Source: Myxococcus xanthus
GTDB lineage: Bacteria > Myxococcota > Myxococcia > Myxococcales > Myxococcaceae
DNA length: 64,000 bases
Assembly: GCF_006402735.1 (NCBI RefSeq)
Contig: NZ_CP017174.1
Coordinates: forward strand, 3,103,001-3,167,000
Direction: 5' to 3'
This document shows, piece by piece, positions 1 to 9,273 of this stretch (position 1 is the first letter of the stretch; each line of letters opens with the position of its first letter). Under the pieces are notes generated by a model that was not told where the DNA came from, made no database searches, and saw only the letters and a list, made by a program, of their open reading frames with translations. A program made the translations under genes and the position numbers.

Positions 1-984
1 GTGGTGCCGCTGGAGCGGCTGGCGCGCGCGGCGGCGGGCATCGCGGCGGGGGATTTGCGCCAGCAGGTGGACCTCCAGGGCTCGGATGAGATTGGCGACG
101 TGGCGCGCAGCTTCGCGGTGATGACGGACGCGCTCTCCCACCTGCTGCAGGACCTGCGCAGCGCGGCGGCGGAGATGGAGCGCGAGGCGGCGGGCGTGCT
201 GGCCACCTCCACGCAGCAGTCGGCCATGGCCCACCAGCAGGCCTCCGCCATCAACGAGACGAGCACCACGGTGGCGGAGATTGCCCAGACGTCCAAGCAG
301 GCCACGGCCTACGCGGACTCGGTCATCTCCCAGACGCAGAAGTCCGAAGCCCTCAGCGCGGAGGGGCAGAAGGTCGTCAGCGAGAGCGTCTCCGGCATGG
401 AGAACCTGGGCGAGCAGGTGAAGGCCATTGCCCTGTCCATCACCGACCTCAGTGAGCGCACGATGCAGATTGGCGACATCATCGGCACGGTGAAGGACGT
501 GGCCGAGCAGTCCAACCTGCTGGCGCTCAATGCCTCCATTGAAGCGGCCAAGGCCGGGGAGCATGGCCGGGGTTTCGCGGTGGTGGCCACGGAGATGCGC
601 ACGCTGGCGGAGCAGTCCCGCATCGCCGCGGAGCAGGTGCGCGGCCTGCTCAACGAGGTGCAGAAGGGGACGAGGCAGGCCGTCAGCGCCACGGAGGAAG
701 GCAGCCGCCGGGCGCAGGCGGCCATGGAGCTGGCTCGCGAGGCGGGGACGACCATCCTGGGCCTGTCGGAGGTCATCCGCGAGTCGTCGGGCGCGGCGCG
801 GCAGATTGCCGGAAACACGCGTCAGCAGACCATTGGCGTGGAGCAGATTTCCACGGCCATGAGCGAGCTGACATCCGCCATGGGAGACTCGGTGGAGAGC
901 ACCCGGCGCATCGAACAGGTGTCAGGCAATCTGACCAATCTCTCGAAACGGTTCTCGGACCTGGTGGGTAGGTACCAGTTATGA
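1..984 (+). CDS. Methyl-accepting chemotaxis protein, C-terminal part (5' truncated by window edge)
   Basis: Cytoplasmic signalling half of a chemoreceptor that would control the CheA encoded downstream. The reading frame is open from base 1. It starts inside a HAMP domain (about residues 1-50, with [10 protein letters not shown]) and continues as a long alpha-helical MCP signalling domain. The conserved hairpin tip lies near residues 157-200 ([17 protein letters not shown], then GRGFAVVA). Transmembrane and sensor parts must lie upstream of the window. No C-terminal NWETF-type CheR tether is present. Its stop overlaps the next start codon (ATGA), so it is translationally coupled to the CheY gene. 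The family call is safe; the ligand is unknown. Confidence 0.93.
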   Translation: MVPLERLARAAAGIAAGDLRQQVDLQGSDEIGDVARSFAVMTDALSHLLQDLRSAAAEMEREAAGVLATSTQQSAMAHQQASAINETSTTVAEIAQTSKQATAYADSVISQTQKSEALSAEGQKVVSESVSGMENLGEQVKAIALSITDLSERTMQIGDIIGTVKDVAEQSNLLALNASIEAAKAGEHGRGFAVVATEMRTLAEQSRIAAEQVRGLLNEVQKGTRQAVSATEEGSRRAQAAMELAREAGTTILGLSEVIRESSGAARQIAGNTRQQTIGVEQISTAMSELTSAMGDSVESTRRIEQVSGNLTNLSKRFSDLVGRYQL

Positions 985-1364
985 ACGCAAAGGTGCTCAT
1001 CGTCGAAGACACGAAGACCATCACCAACCTTCTTCAGGTGTACCTGATGGGGTGGGGGTTGGAGTTCTTCGACGCTCCGAATGGCGCGATTGGACTGACC
1101 AAGGCGCGGGAGCTCAAGCCGGACCTCATCATCTCCGATGTGCAGATGCCGGAGATGGACGGCTTCGCGCTGTGCGCGGCGATCCGTGCGGACCGGCAAC
1201 TTCACGACACCCCTTTCATGATGCTCACCTCGCTGAAGGACGATGCGAGCCGGCAGAAGGGCAAGCTGGTGGGTGCCAGCGCCTTCCTCAACAAACCGGT
1301 GTCCGTGGACGACCTTCGTTCGAAGGTGCGCGACATCCTGAAGCTGCCCGCGACCCGGTACTGA
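981..1364 (+). CDS. CheY-like single-domain response regulator
   Basis: 127-residue stand-alone receiver domain, the usual CheY size, with no output domain. The acidic pocket is E9-D10, the phospho-acceptor D53 lies in [11 protein letters not shown], the switch Thr is T83 and the conserved Lys is K105 in NKP. It should be phosphorylated by the CheA encoded two genes downstream and act on an output partner not visible here. The ATG overlaps the MCP stop by four bases; CheW follows after four bases. Gene order MCP-CheY-CheW-CheA with a hybrid CheA resembles the Che4 operon of M. xanthus as I remember it, so cheY4 is possible but unproven. Confidence 0.93.
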   Translation: MNAKVLIVEDTKTITNLLQVYLMGWGLEFFDAPNGAIGLTKARELKPDLIISDVQMPEMDGFALCAAIRADRQLHDTPFMMLTSLKDDASRQKGKLVGASAFLNKPVSVDDLRSKVRDILKLPATRY

Positions 1365-1368
1365 GCGC

Positions 1369-1953
1369 ATGTCGAAGGACGACGCCAAGATTGATTACGC
1401 CGGGCTGCGACGCCAGCTCACCGAGGCGCACTCGCTGCTGGACGGCAAGCAGGGTGTGAGCCCCGAGAAGCGTCGCGAGGTGCTGAGCGCCCGTGCCCGG
1501 GCCCTGGCCGAATCCCGCCACGAGGAGCGCCAGGAGGTGCTCTCCGTGCTGGCCTTCACGGTGGGCGGCGAGCGCTATGCGGTGCGAATCGAGCACGTGG
1601 ACCACGTGATCGAAGCGCGCGGCATCGCCTCGCTGCCCGGTGCTCCCCGGCACGTACTGGGGGCGCTGGTGAGCCGCTCGCGCGTGGTGCCGGTGTTGGA
1701 CCTGCGCCAGCTCCTGGGACTGGAGGGTGGCGGCATGTCGGACCTCAGCAAGGTGGTGGTGGTCGAGGCGGATGACAGTGAAGAGGGGTTCGGGCTGGCG
1801 GCGGAGTCCGTCGAAGGACGCAAGGAATTGCCGAAGGTGGAGCTGTCCCAGCCTCCGCCCGGGCCGTTCTTGTTTCTCACGCCGGACCGGCTGACCGTGT
1901 TGGACCTGGAGCAGCTCGGGGGCCCGTCCGCCACGCGGCCCGAAGGGGAGTAG
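1369..1953 (+). CDS. CheW-like coupling protein with N-terminal extension
   Basis: Adaptor that links the chemoreceptor to CheA in a signalling array. The CheW SH3-like domain covers about residues 48-190 (VLAFTVGGERYAVRIEHVDHV, then PVLDLRQLLGL). About 45 charged residues precede it (a run rich in Arg, Glu and Ala, probably helical), making the protein 194 residues instead of the usual 150-160. The gene sits 4 bases after cheY and 9 bases before cheA. The extension could carry extra receptor or kinase contacts; that is inference. Confidence 0.9.
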   Translation: MSKDDAKIDYAGLRRQLTEAHSLLDGKQGVSPEKRREVLSARARALAESRHEERQEVLSVLAFTVGGERYAVRIEHVDHVIEARGIASLPGAPRHVLGALVSRSRVVPVLDLRQLLGLEGGGMSDLSKVVVVEADDSEEGFGLAAESVEGRKELPKVELSQPPPGPFLFLTPDRLTVLDLEQLGGPSATRPEGE

Positions 1954-1962
1954 GCACGCGCC

Positions 1963-4509
1963 ATGGATCCTCAGCTCTTGCGCAGCATCTGGCCGGTGTT
2001 CTCCGCGGAGACGCGCGAGCAGATTCAAGCCATCGGGTCGAAGGTGTTGGGGCTGGAGGGCCCGGCGCAGGGGCGTGAGCCGGACCTGCTCCCTTCGCTC
2101 AAGCGGCTGGTCCACAGCCTCAAGGGCTCCGCGGCCAGCCTGGGCCTGGACGACATCGAGCAGGTGGTGCACGCCATCGAGGACGGGCTGGCCACCTTCA
2201 ATCAGGAGGAGCGGCTGCCCCGCGACACGGTGGAGGCCATGCTGCGCGGCCTCTCCGCCATTGAAGGCGCCATGGCCCGTGGCGACGCCGGACAGTCGCC
2301 CGTGGTGGAGGGGCTGTCCTCGCTGCTGGCCGCCCTGGGCCACGAGTCCGCGGAGGTCATCCCCCAGACGGCGGCCTCGGGCGCGGCCGCGCAGGGGCTG
2401 GAGGTGCTGGACCTCCTCGAAGCGGGGTTGGGCGCGCTGTGCTCGCCGGATGTGCCGGACCGGGCCGCGGTGGTGCGCACTGCGGTGGAGCGGGCCCGCA
2501 CGCTGAAGGCGTCCGCCGAGTCCGCCGGGGCGCAGAAGGTGGCCACGCTGGCGGATGCCGCGGCGCTGGGCTTCACGCGCATGGAGCCGGGCGGTGACTC
2601 CGCGGGGCTGGCGGCCTCGGACGTGGCTGGCACGCTGGTGGATCTACGGACCGCCTTGGAGGCGGCGGGTGGAGCAGGGGCGGTGGCCCGCGCCGTCCAT
2701 TCGCTGCGCGCGTCGCCGTCTCCCGCGCCCGTGGAAGGCGCGGCGGCCCAGGGGCCCACGGGGGCCGTGGCCACGACGGAGTCCCGCGGACCGGCAGACC
2801 AGACGGTGCGCGTGTCGGTGAAGACGCTGGAGTCCATCGCGCTCCAGGTGGAGCTGCTCCTGGCCGGACGCGCGCAGCAGACGCGGCGTGGTGCGGCGCA
2901 CCGCGTGTTGATGGACGGCATGCGCGAGGTGCTGATGCACCTGGAGCGAGCATCGTCGCAGCTCGCGATGGCGGGCGGCGGTCCCGCGCTGGAGCCGCTC
3001 CGCGCGGGCGTGACGCAGATGCGCGGGCTCCAGAAGCAGCTCCTGGAGCTGACGAAGGAATCGCACCGCGACGGTGAGCAGCTCACGCTGGTGGCCCAGG
3101 TGGCGCGGGATGACTTGCGCGACCTGCGCATGGTGCCGGCCTCGCAGGTGCTGGAGCCGCTGCGCCGCACCGTGCGCGAGACGTCCGCGCGGCTGGACAA
3201 GCAGGTGACGCTGGAGCTGTCGGGCGGCGAGGTGCGGTTGGACCGGCGCATCCTCGACGCGCTGAAGGACCCGCTGCTGCACCTGGTACGCAACGCCATC
3301 GACCACGGCTTGGAGTCCACCGAGGAGCGGCGGGCCGCGGGCAAGCCCGAGGCGGGGCGCCTGACGGTGCGGGTGGAGCCCCGGGGCTCGCGCATCGCGG
3401 TGGTGGTGGAGGATGACGGCTCCGGCCTGTCGCCCAGCCGGGTGCGCGCCACGGCGGTGCGGCGGGGGCTGCTGCCGGCCGACGAGGCGGAGAAGCTGTC
3501 GGACGCGCAGGCGGCGCGGCTCATCTTCCAGCCGGGCTTCTCCACGCGGGAGCAGGTGACGGCGACGTCCGGGCGGGGCGTGGGACTGGACGTGGTGCAG
3601 GCGACGGCGCAGCGGCTCCAGGGCTCGGTGGACGTGGCCTTCACGGCGGGCCGGGGCACGCGCTTCACCGTGGACCTGCCGCTGACGCTGGCCGCGGCGT
3701 TGGGGTTGCTCGTGCGCACGGGCACCACGGTGTCCGCGATTCCCTCCGACAGCGTGAATCGCATCCTCCGGCTGAACCCGGACGACGTGGGCACCGTCGC
3801 GGGCCGCGTGGTGGCGCGGCTGGATGGGGAGCAGCTCACGTTCCTGTCGCTGGCGGAGGCCATTGGCCTGCCCCGGCTGCCGCTGGCGCTGGACTCCGGG
3901 AAGGTGCAGGCCGCCGCGCTGCTGACGGTGGGCGAGGACAAGGTGCTGTACGCCATCGACGAGGTGGTGGGGCAGCAGGAGATTGTCGTCCGCTCCCTGG
4001 GGCGCCACCTCAAGGGCGTGCGGCACCTGGCGGGCGCGGCGGTGCTGGACGATGGCCGCGTGGTGCCAGTGCTCAACGCGGCGGAGCTGGTGCGCGCGGC
4101 GCGGCCGGAGACGCGCTCGGTGGCCCGCGAGACGGCGCGGCCTCGCATCCTCGTGTGTGACGACGCGCTCACCACGCGCTTCGCCATGAAGTCGCTGCTG
4201 GAGATTGCCGGCTACCCGGTGGTGACCGCGGCGGACGGTGAAGAGGCGTGGGGCATCCTGGAGCGCACGCCCTGCCAGCTGGTGGTCAGCGACTGGCAGA
4301 TGCCCCGGCTGGACGGCGTGGGGCTGGCGCGGCGAATCAAGTCGCACCCGCAGCTACACCGCACGCCCATCATCCTGGTGACGTCGCTCGACAGTCCCGA
4401 GGACCGCGCCGCCGGTCTGGAGGCGGGCGCGGACGGGTACCTCGTCAAGCGCGAGGTGGAGCGAGGCCGCCTGCTGGAGCTGGTGCGCCAGCTGCTGCCC
4501 GCATCCTGA
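1963..4509 (+). CDS. cheA: Hybrid chemotaxis histidine kinase CheA with C-terminal receiver
   Basis: 848-residue CheA-CheY fusion. Domains in order: Hpt (about 1-115, phosphorylatable H51 in LVHSLKGSAASLG), a long Ala-rich linker with no clear P2, dimerisation helices, an HATPase (N box HLVRNAIDHGLES near 440-452, G1 VVVEDDGSGLS, G2 TSGRGVGLDVV), a CheW-like regulatory domain, and a receiver (about 725-848) with phospho-acceptor D777 in VVSDWQMP and conserved K829 in LVK. All catalytic motifs are present. The attached receiver may act as output or phosphate sink, as proposed for FrzE-type kinases. Last gene of the visible operon; no cheR or cheB is seen in the window. Confidence 0.93.
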   Translation: MDPQLLRSIWPVFSAETREQIQAIGSKVLGLEGPAQGREPDLLPSLKRLVHSLKGSAASLGLDDIEQVVHAIEDGLATFNQEERLPRDTVEAMLRGLSAIEGAMARGDAGQSPVVEGLSSLLAALGHESAEVIPQTAASGAAAQGLEVLDLLEAGLGALCSPDVPDRAAVVRTAVERARTLKASAESAGAQKVATLADAAALGFTRMEPGGDSAGLAASDVAGTLVDLRTALEAAGGAGAVARAVHSLRASPSPAPVEGAAAQGPTGAVATTESRGPADQTVRVSVKTLESIALQVELLLAGRAQQTRRGAAHRVLMDGMREVLMHLERASSQLAMAGGGPALEPLRAGVTQMRGLQKQLLELTKESHRDGEQLTLVAQVARDDLRDLRMVPASQVLEPLRRTVRETSARLDKQVTLELSGGEVRLDRRILDALKDPLLHLVRNAIDHGLESTEERRAAGKPEAGRLTVRVEPRGSRIAVVVEDDGSGLSPSRVRATAVRRGLLPADEAEKLSDAQAARLIFQPGFSTREQVTATSGRGVGLDVVQATAQRLQGSVDVAFTAGRGTRFTVDLPLTLAAALGLLVRTGTTVSAIPSDSVNRILRLNPDDVGTVAGRVVARLDGEQLTFLSLAEAIGLPRLPLALDSGKVQAAALLTVGEDKVLYAIDEVVGQQEIVVRSLGRHLKGVRHLAGAAVLDDGRVVPVLNAAELVRAARPETRSVARETARPRILVCDDALTTRFAMKSLLEIAGYPVVTAADGEEAWGILERTPCQLVVSDWQMPRLDGVGLARRIKSHPQLHRTPIILVTSLDSPEDRAAGLEAGADGYLVKREVERGRLLELVRQLLPAS

Positions 4510-4521
4510 CGGCGCCGCGCC

Positions 4522-5604
4522 TCACGCGTCGCGAGGCGCCACGGGCACGGTGTCATCCACCGGCAGGTGGACCACCCAGCCGTTGCCGGTCTCCTCCGGC
4601 AACGAGAGGCCACCCCGCAGCCGTTGCGTCAGGTGCCGCAGCAGCGTGACAGTCTTCTCCGGCAGCGCCTTGCTGCCGCGGATGTTGACGCGCAGCTGCC
4701 ACACGCCCGCGTCCCCCGCGGCTTCCACGCGCACCGCCGAGGGCGCGCCCGACGCCGCCACCGCGCGGGCCAGCGTGCGCACCAGCAGCTCCACGTCATC
4801 GCGGGGGCCCGGAATGGCCACGGGCCGGTCCGGGAGCGTCATCGTCGTGTCCACGACGCGGTGGCCGCGCGCGGCGGGGATGAAGGCCGTGCGCAGCATG
4901 GGGCGCAGGTCCTCCACGCCCTCGTCCTGCACCTTCGCCAGCCGGCGCTCGATGATGGCGCTCTGGTCGTCCGCCGAGCGGCGCAGCCGCTCCAGGTAGC
5001 GCTGGATGGGGGCCGTCAGCCCACCCGCCGTTCCCTTCAGCATCATGTCCACGTATCCCTTGATGACCATCAATGGTGTCCTGAGGTCGTGTGACGCCCG
5101 GGAGCGCCGGTGCTCCTGGTTCTCCACCCGCCGTTCCAATCGCCGCTGCGTCTTCAGCAGATGCACGTGCCGCGCCGCCGCGTCCGACTCCCGGGTATGC
5201 GCCGCGAGCAGCACGGCGCCGAACGCCGACATCCGCGCGAGCACCCGCGCATCCCTGCCTGTGAGCCGTTCGGGCCACACGACCAGGGCTGGCCGACGAC
5301 GCATCCTTCCCCGGGCGCGCGTGGCCGTGACGACCCCTGTCGCCGCTACACAGACGCGTCCGTCATAGAAGGCCGCTCCGGAAGCGCCCGTCATCCGCTG
5401 GGCCTCGCGTACCAGGGACTCCAATCCCGCACGAGCACCACAGCGGAAGGCACGTTCGGCAACCTCCGCGAGCGCCTGTTCCACCCCTGCATCGGACTCG
5501 TTGCCGATGCGCCACCCCGTCCAAGCACCTGCCAGCACGCGGGAAGGTATGGGCACTCCACGCACGCGCCGCAACACTGCCCAGGGAGGGCGCCGGACGC
5601 CCAC
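4522..5604 (-). CDS. Histidine-kinase-like protein with degenerate ATPase domain
   Basis: 360 residues, convergent with cheA. The N-terminal 145 residues look like a GAF-type sensor region (inference from layout). A HisKA dimerisation helix with H172 in SHDLRTPLMVIKGY is well conserved. The following region should be an HATPase, but the asparagine of the N box is missing (VELLVRTLARAVAAS is in its place) and no G1 (DxGxG) or G2 box can be found. It may therefore be phosphorylated in trans, dephosphorylate a regulator, or act as a scaffold for the neighbouring chemosensory system. GTG start at 5604 gives the longest form; an internal start is possible. No membrane segment. Confidence 0.7.
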   Translation of the reverse strand: MGVRRPPWAVLRRVRGVPIPSRVLAGAWTGWRIGNESDAGVEQALAEVAERAFRCGARAGLESLVREAQRMTGASGAAFYDGRVCVAATGVVTATRARGRMRRRPALVVWPERLTGRDARVLARMSAFGAVLLAAHTRESDAAARHVHLLKTQRRLERRVENQEHRRSRASHDLRTPLMVIKGYVDMMLKGTAGGLTAPIQRYLERLRRSADDQSAIIERRLAKVQDEGVEDLRPMLRTAFIPAARGHRVVDTTMTLPDRPVAIPGPRDDVELLVRTLARAVAASGAPSAVRVEAAGDAGVWQLRVNIRGSKALPEKTVTLLRHLTQRLRGGLSLPEETGNGWVVHLPVDDTVPVAPRDA

Positions 5605-5710
5605 GAATCGGAAATCCTTTTCCCTTCAGGGCGTGTGAGCCCCCCACTTTTTACCGTCAGGGGGTACGGAGGCGCCGCGCAACCCCGCTCAACTCCTAAG
5701 AAACAGCTCC

Positions 5711-5726
5711 TGGCCAGGCACTTGCT
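5711..5726 (+). promoter_or_regulatory. Candidate sigma-54 (-24/-12) promoter
   Basis: The sequence TGGCCAGGCACTTGCT has TGGC at 5711-5714 and TTGC at 5722-5725. The -24 GG and -12 GC fall at exactly the sigma-54 spacing. The predicted start is near 5737, about 23 bases before the heparinase-type gene at 5760. Positions 5 and 6 of the -24 box differ from consensus (CA for AC). No enhancer-binding site was identified. It would make the polysaccharide operon dependent on an enhancer-binding activator. Confidence 0.5.
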
Positions 5727-5759
5727 ACCGGCATCCGGCACGGGTGGCGGAAGGGGCGA

Positions 5760-7835
5760 ATGGGGACTCTCGATTACTACGCGGCGATCGCTCGACTTGC
5801 ACCAGGTGGACTGGCGCGCAGCGCTGTGCGGCGTGTCCAAGGTGTGGCGCGGCAGGCGCTCTATCGTCGGCGCGAGCGCGCGGACGAGGTGCAGCTCCTC
5901 GAGTGCTACGGCGCGACGGATGGCGTGGAGCTGGTGGAGCTGGCGCTGGGCCAGCGCAGCTCACGCATCTGGTGTGAAGTCTCTCAGCGTGCGTCGGTGC
6001 TGGAGGCGCTCGCCGCGGTGCCCGGCGGCCTGGAGCGCGCGCGGGCCCGTGCCCAGGCCGCGCTTCGCCAGGAGTGGGACGTCTTCGGCACCCCGGTGGT
6101 TTTCGGCGAGGGCCGTCCCGTGGACTGGTCCCTGGATCCGGTGAGTGGTCACCGCTATCCGGTGGAGCCCGTGGAGCGCCTGTCGCTCGCGGTGACGGGG
6201 AGCGACCCGAAGTACCCGTGGGTGATGGGCCGGCTCGACAGCGTCGTGGCGCTGGGCCAGGGCTACTGGGTGGAGACGGCCAGTGACGTGCGCGCGCGGC
6301 TGGCGGATGCCTTCGTGGCGCAGGTGTTGGACTTCCTCCAGGCGAACCCCGTGGGGCAGGGCGTGCACTGGACGTGCGCCATGGAGGTAGCGCTGCGCGC
6401 CGCGAACCTGGCGCAAGCGCTGGCCATGTTCTCCGCCGCGCCCGCGGTGGCCCGGCCGGACTTCCTGGTGCCGGTGCTGAGCGCGCTGGCCGAGCACACC
6501 GCCTGGGTGGAGGCCCACCTGGAGGATCGCGGCGCGGTGCCCAACAACCACCTGGTCTCCAACTACGTGGGCCTGTTGGTGGTGGGCCTGCTCTTCCCGG
6601 AGCTGCCGGGCGCGCCGCAGCAGGTGTCGCTGGCGGTGGGGGGGCTGCGCGAACAGATGGAGAAGCAGGTGCACCTCGAGGGCACGTCCTTCGAGGGCTC
6701 CATTCCCTATCATCGCCTGTCGGTGGAGCTGTTCACCCTGGCGTACCTCGCCGCGCGGGGCGCGGGTGTGCCATTGGGGCCCAAGTACGAGTCCCGGCTG
6801 CGCCGCATGTTCCACGCCGTGCGCGCGTGGTGTTCCGAGCAGGGATTGGCGCCACAGATTGGCGACAACGATTCCGGCCGTGTCTTCCCGCTGCGCGATC
6901 GCGAGGACAACGCGCACGGCTATCTGGTGGGCCTGGGCGCGGCGCTCTTCGGCGATGCGGGCCTGGGTGGTGGCGAGTTCGTGGACGAGGCCGCGTGGCT
7001 GCTGGGCCGCGCCGGGCAGGCGCGTTTCGCCGCGCTCGCGCCCGCGCCGGAGCCCGTGTCGGTGAGCTTTCCGGAGGGTGGCTTTCACATCTTGCGCGGC
7101 GCGGGTGTCGTTATCACTGTCAGCGCCGGCAGGCAGGGACAAGGCGGAGTCGGGGGACACAGCCACAACGACAAACTCTCTTTCGAGCTCCACGTCGACG
7201 GGCGTCCCGTCATCGTGGATCCGGGCACCGGCACCTATACGCGAGAGCCCGCGCTGCGGAACTGGTTCCGCGGAACGGCCGCGCACAACACGGTGCAGGT
7301 GGACGGCGCGGAGCAGGCGCCCCTGGATTCGGCGCGGTTGTTCGCGCTGCCGGAGGAGGCTCGGGCGCGGGTGGTGGCCTTCCTGCCGGGGAAGTCGGTG
7401 GACAGGCTGTTGGTGCGGCATGACGGCTACCGCCGGCTGCCCGCGCCCGTGGGAATCGAGCGCACGTTCCGGCTGGACCGGGGCGAGCGCGCTCTGGCCG
7501 GACGTGACCGCTTCGTGGGCACGGGCCGGCATGACGTGGTGGGCAGATTCCATCTGCCAGATGAACAGGCGCGAGTGGTGTCGCCTCAAGTGCAGGTCCT
7601 GTCACGCGCGGGTCGTGTGATGGAGGAGCCGGTGTCGTTCGAGCCGCTCGTGGTGGAGCTGGGGCCGGAAGGGGCCCCGCTCGCCTGGGTGGTGCTGGAG
7701 AAGGGACTGACGGCGCGGTTGGTGCCGTCGAAGTATTCGCCAGGGTACGGGCGGGTCGTGCCGTCGCTGGCGGTGGAGTTCCGGGGGCAGGTGACGCCTC
7801 CGGCGTGGCTGAGGTGGGTGGTCGTTTTCCGCTGA
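5760..7835 (+). CDS. Heparinase II/III family protein (polysaccharide lyase-like)
   Basis: 691 residues, full length for proteins with an alpha/alpha-toroid N-terminal domain and a heparinase II/III beta-sandwich. N262-N263-H264 (PNNHLVSNYVG) sits in the toroid. The C-terminal hallmark is H467-S-H469-N-D471 followed by a GRPVIVDPGTGTY strand and AAHNTVQVDG. These are typical for uronate-polysaccharide lyases found in exopolysaccharide loci. The start at 5760 has a purine-rich GGAAGGGG just upstream. No clear signal peptide is seen, so a cytoplasmic or unusual export route is possible. It is followed after 58 bases by a nucleotide-sugar dehydrogenase, which suggests a role in making or trimming an acidic surface polysaccharide. 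The substrate is unknown. Confidence 0.85.
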   Translation: MGTLDYYAAIARLAPGGLARSAVRRVQGVARQALYRRRERADEVQLLECYGATDGVELVELALGQRSSRIWCEVSQRASVLEALAAVPGGLERARARAQAALRQEWDVFGTPVVFGEGRPVDWSLDPVSGHRYPVEPVERLSLAVTGSDPKYPWVMGRLDSVVALGQGYWVETASDVRARLADAFVAQVLDFLQANPVGQGVHWTCAMEVALRAANLAQALAMFSAAPAVARPDFLVPVLSALAEHTAWVEAHLEDRGAVPNNHLVSNYVGLLVVGLLFPELPGAPQQVSLAVGGLREQMEKQVHLEGTSFEGSIPYHRLSVELFTLAYLAARGAGVPLGPKYESRLRRMFHAVRAWCSEQGLAPQIGDNDSGRVFPLRDREDNAHGYLVGLGAALFGDAGLGGGEFVDEAAWLLGRAGQARFAALAPAPEPVSVSFPEGGFHILRGAGVVITVSAGRQGQGGVGGHSHNDKLSFELHVDGRPVIVDPGTGTYTREPALRNWFRGTAAHNTVQVDGAEQAPLDSARLFALPEEARARVVAFLPGKSVDRLLVRHDGYRRLPAPVGIERTFRLDRGERALAGRDRFVGTGRHDVVGRFHLPDEQARVVSPQVQVLSRAGRVMEEPVSFEPLVVELGPEGAPLAWVVLEKGLTARLVPSKYSPGYGRVVPSLAVEFRGQVTPPAWLRWVVVFR

Positions 7836-7893
7836 GTGTCGGGTCGGGACGTGACCGTCTTAACGGCACGTCGCATCAGGAGAGGTGAGGACG

Positions 7894-9222
7894 ATGAGGG
7901 TGATGGTGAGCAGCCCGCTTCTGGATCGCATCAAGAAGCGGGACGCGAGGGTGGGTGTTGTCGGGCTTGGTTACGTCGGTCTTCCGCTGGGCATGGCTTT
8001 CGCGGAGGCGGGCTTCCCCGTCATGGGGCTCGACATCGACAAGCGGAAGATCGACAAGATTGAGAAGGGGGAGAGCTACATCAAGCACATTCCCAGCGCT
8101 CCGCTGGCGGAGCTGAGCAAGTCGGGCAAGCTGAAGGCCACCACGGACTTCGCCAAGGCGAAGGACATGGACTGCGTCATCATCTGCGTGCCCACGCCGC
8201 TCACCGCGTCGCGTGAGCCGGACATGAGCTACATCATCCAGACGGGGGAGGCGCTCGCGCCGCACGTGCGGCGTGGACAGCTGTTCATCCTGGAGTCCAC
8301 CACGTATCCGGGGACGACGGAGGAGGTGCTCAAGCCGCTGCTGGAGAAGAACGGCCTCAAGGCGGGCGAGGACTTCTACCTGGCCTTCAGCCCCGAGCGT
8401 GAAGACCCGGGCAACAAGAGCTTCAACACCAAGACGATTCCGAAAATCGTCGGTGGCTACTCTCCCGCGTGTTCCGAGGTGGCCGCTGCCCTCTACGGCA
8501 GCGCGTTGAAGGAAGTGGTGCCGGTGTCCTCCACCCGCGTGGCGGAGCTGACCAAGCTGCTGGAGAACATCTTCCGCTGCGTCAACATCGCCATGGTCAA
8601 TGAGATGAAGATGCTCTGCGACCGAATGAACGTGGACGTGTGGGAGGCCATCCAGGCGGCGAGCACGAAGCCCTTCGGCTTCATGCCCTTCTTCCCGGGC
8701 CCGGGCCTCGGTGGGCACTGCATCCCCATTGACCCGTTCTACCTGACGTGGAAGGCGCGCGAGTACGAGTTCCACACCAAGTTCATCGAGCTGGCCGGCG
8801 AGGTGAACTGGCAGATGCCGTACTACGTGGTGCAGCGCACGATGGAGGCGCTGAACAAGAACAAGCAGACGCTCAACGGCGCGAAGGTCCTCTGCCTGGG
8901 GGCGGCGTACAAGAAGGACATCGACGACATGCGTGAGAGTCCGTCGTTGCGCGTCATGACGCTGCTGGCGGAGAAGGGCGCGGAGCTGTCGTACCACGAC
9001 CCGTACGTCCCCGAACTGCACAAGGGCCACGGCTTCAACATGGAGATGAAGTCCGTGCCGCTGAAGCCGGAGACGCTGGGCCAGTACGACGCGGTCCTCA
9101 TCCTCACGGACCACTCCGACATCGACTACGCCATGTTGGTGGACCGCGCGAAGGTCGTCGTCGACACGCGCAACGCCACCAAGGGTGTCAGCAAGGGTCG
9201 TGAGAAAGTGACGAAGGCCTGA
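7894..9222 (+). CDS. Nucleotide-sugar dehydrogenase (UDP-ManNAc/GlcNAc/GalNAc 6-dehydrogenase type)
   Basis: Oxidises C6 of a UDP-sugar to the uronic acid with two NAD+ and provides acidic precursors for surface polysaccharide. The N-terminal Rossmann motif is VGVVGLGYVGLPLG, the catalytic cysteine is C276 in GGHCIPIDP, and the C-terminal domain has the family signature AAYKKDIDDMRESPS seen in WecC/TviB/WbpO-type enzymes. About 442 residues. ATG 7894 is chosen because AGGAGAGG lies at proper distance; GTG 7885 and ATG 7903 are alternatives. Likely co-transcribed with the heparinase-type gene. The exact sugar cannot be told from sequence alone. Confidence 0.9.
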   Translation: MRVMVSSPLLDRIKKRDARVGVVGLGYVGLPLGMAFAEAGFPVMGLDIDKRKIDKIEKGESYIKHIPSAPLAELSKSGKLKATTDFAKAKDMDCVIICVPTPLTASREPDMSYIIQTGEALAPHVRRGQLFILESTTYPGTTEEVLKPLLEKNGLKAGEDFYLAFSPEREDPGNKSFNTKTIPKIVGGYSPACSEVAAALYGSALKEVVPVSSTRVAELTKLLENIFRCVNIAMVNEMKMLCDRMNVDVWEAIQAASTKPFGFMPFFPGPGLGGHCIPIDPFYLTWKAREYEFHTKFIELAGEVNWQMPYYVVQRTMEALNKNKQTLNGAKVLCLGAAYKKDIDDMRESPSLRVMTLLAEKGAELSYHDPYVPELHKGHGFNMEMKSVPLKPETLGQYDAVLILTDHSDIDYAMLVDRAKVVVDTRNATKGVSKGREKVTKA

Positions 9223-9235
9223 CAGTCATACGCCG

Positions 9236-9264
9236 CCCGCCCGGAAACCGACCCTCCGGGCGGG
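9236..9264 (+). terminator. GC-rich hairpin after the polysaccharide operon
   Basis: A perfect 9-bp stem, CCCGCCCGG at 9236-9244 and CCGGGCGGG at 9256-9264, with an 11-base loop. It starts 14 bases after the dehydrogenase stop. No T run follows, so it may slow or stabilise transcript ends rather than be a textbook intrinsic terminator. Confidence 0.5.
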
Positions 9265-9273
9265 GGGCCCCTC

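Noticed and set aside
2202-4187. Long antisense open frame (661 codons) opposite cheA
   Set aside because: High-GC shadow: low-complexity Ser/Arg/Ala protein with no motif, fully opposite a gene with intact catalytic motifs.
7876-9114. 412-codon open frame opposite the dehydrogenase gene
   Set aside because: Same GC-shadow effect; no start signal or recognisable domain.
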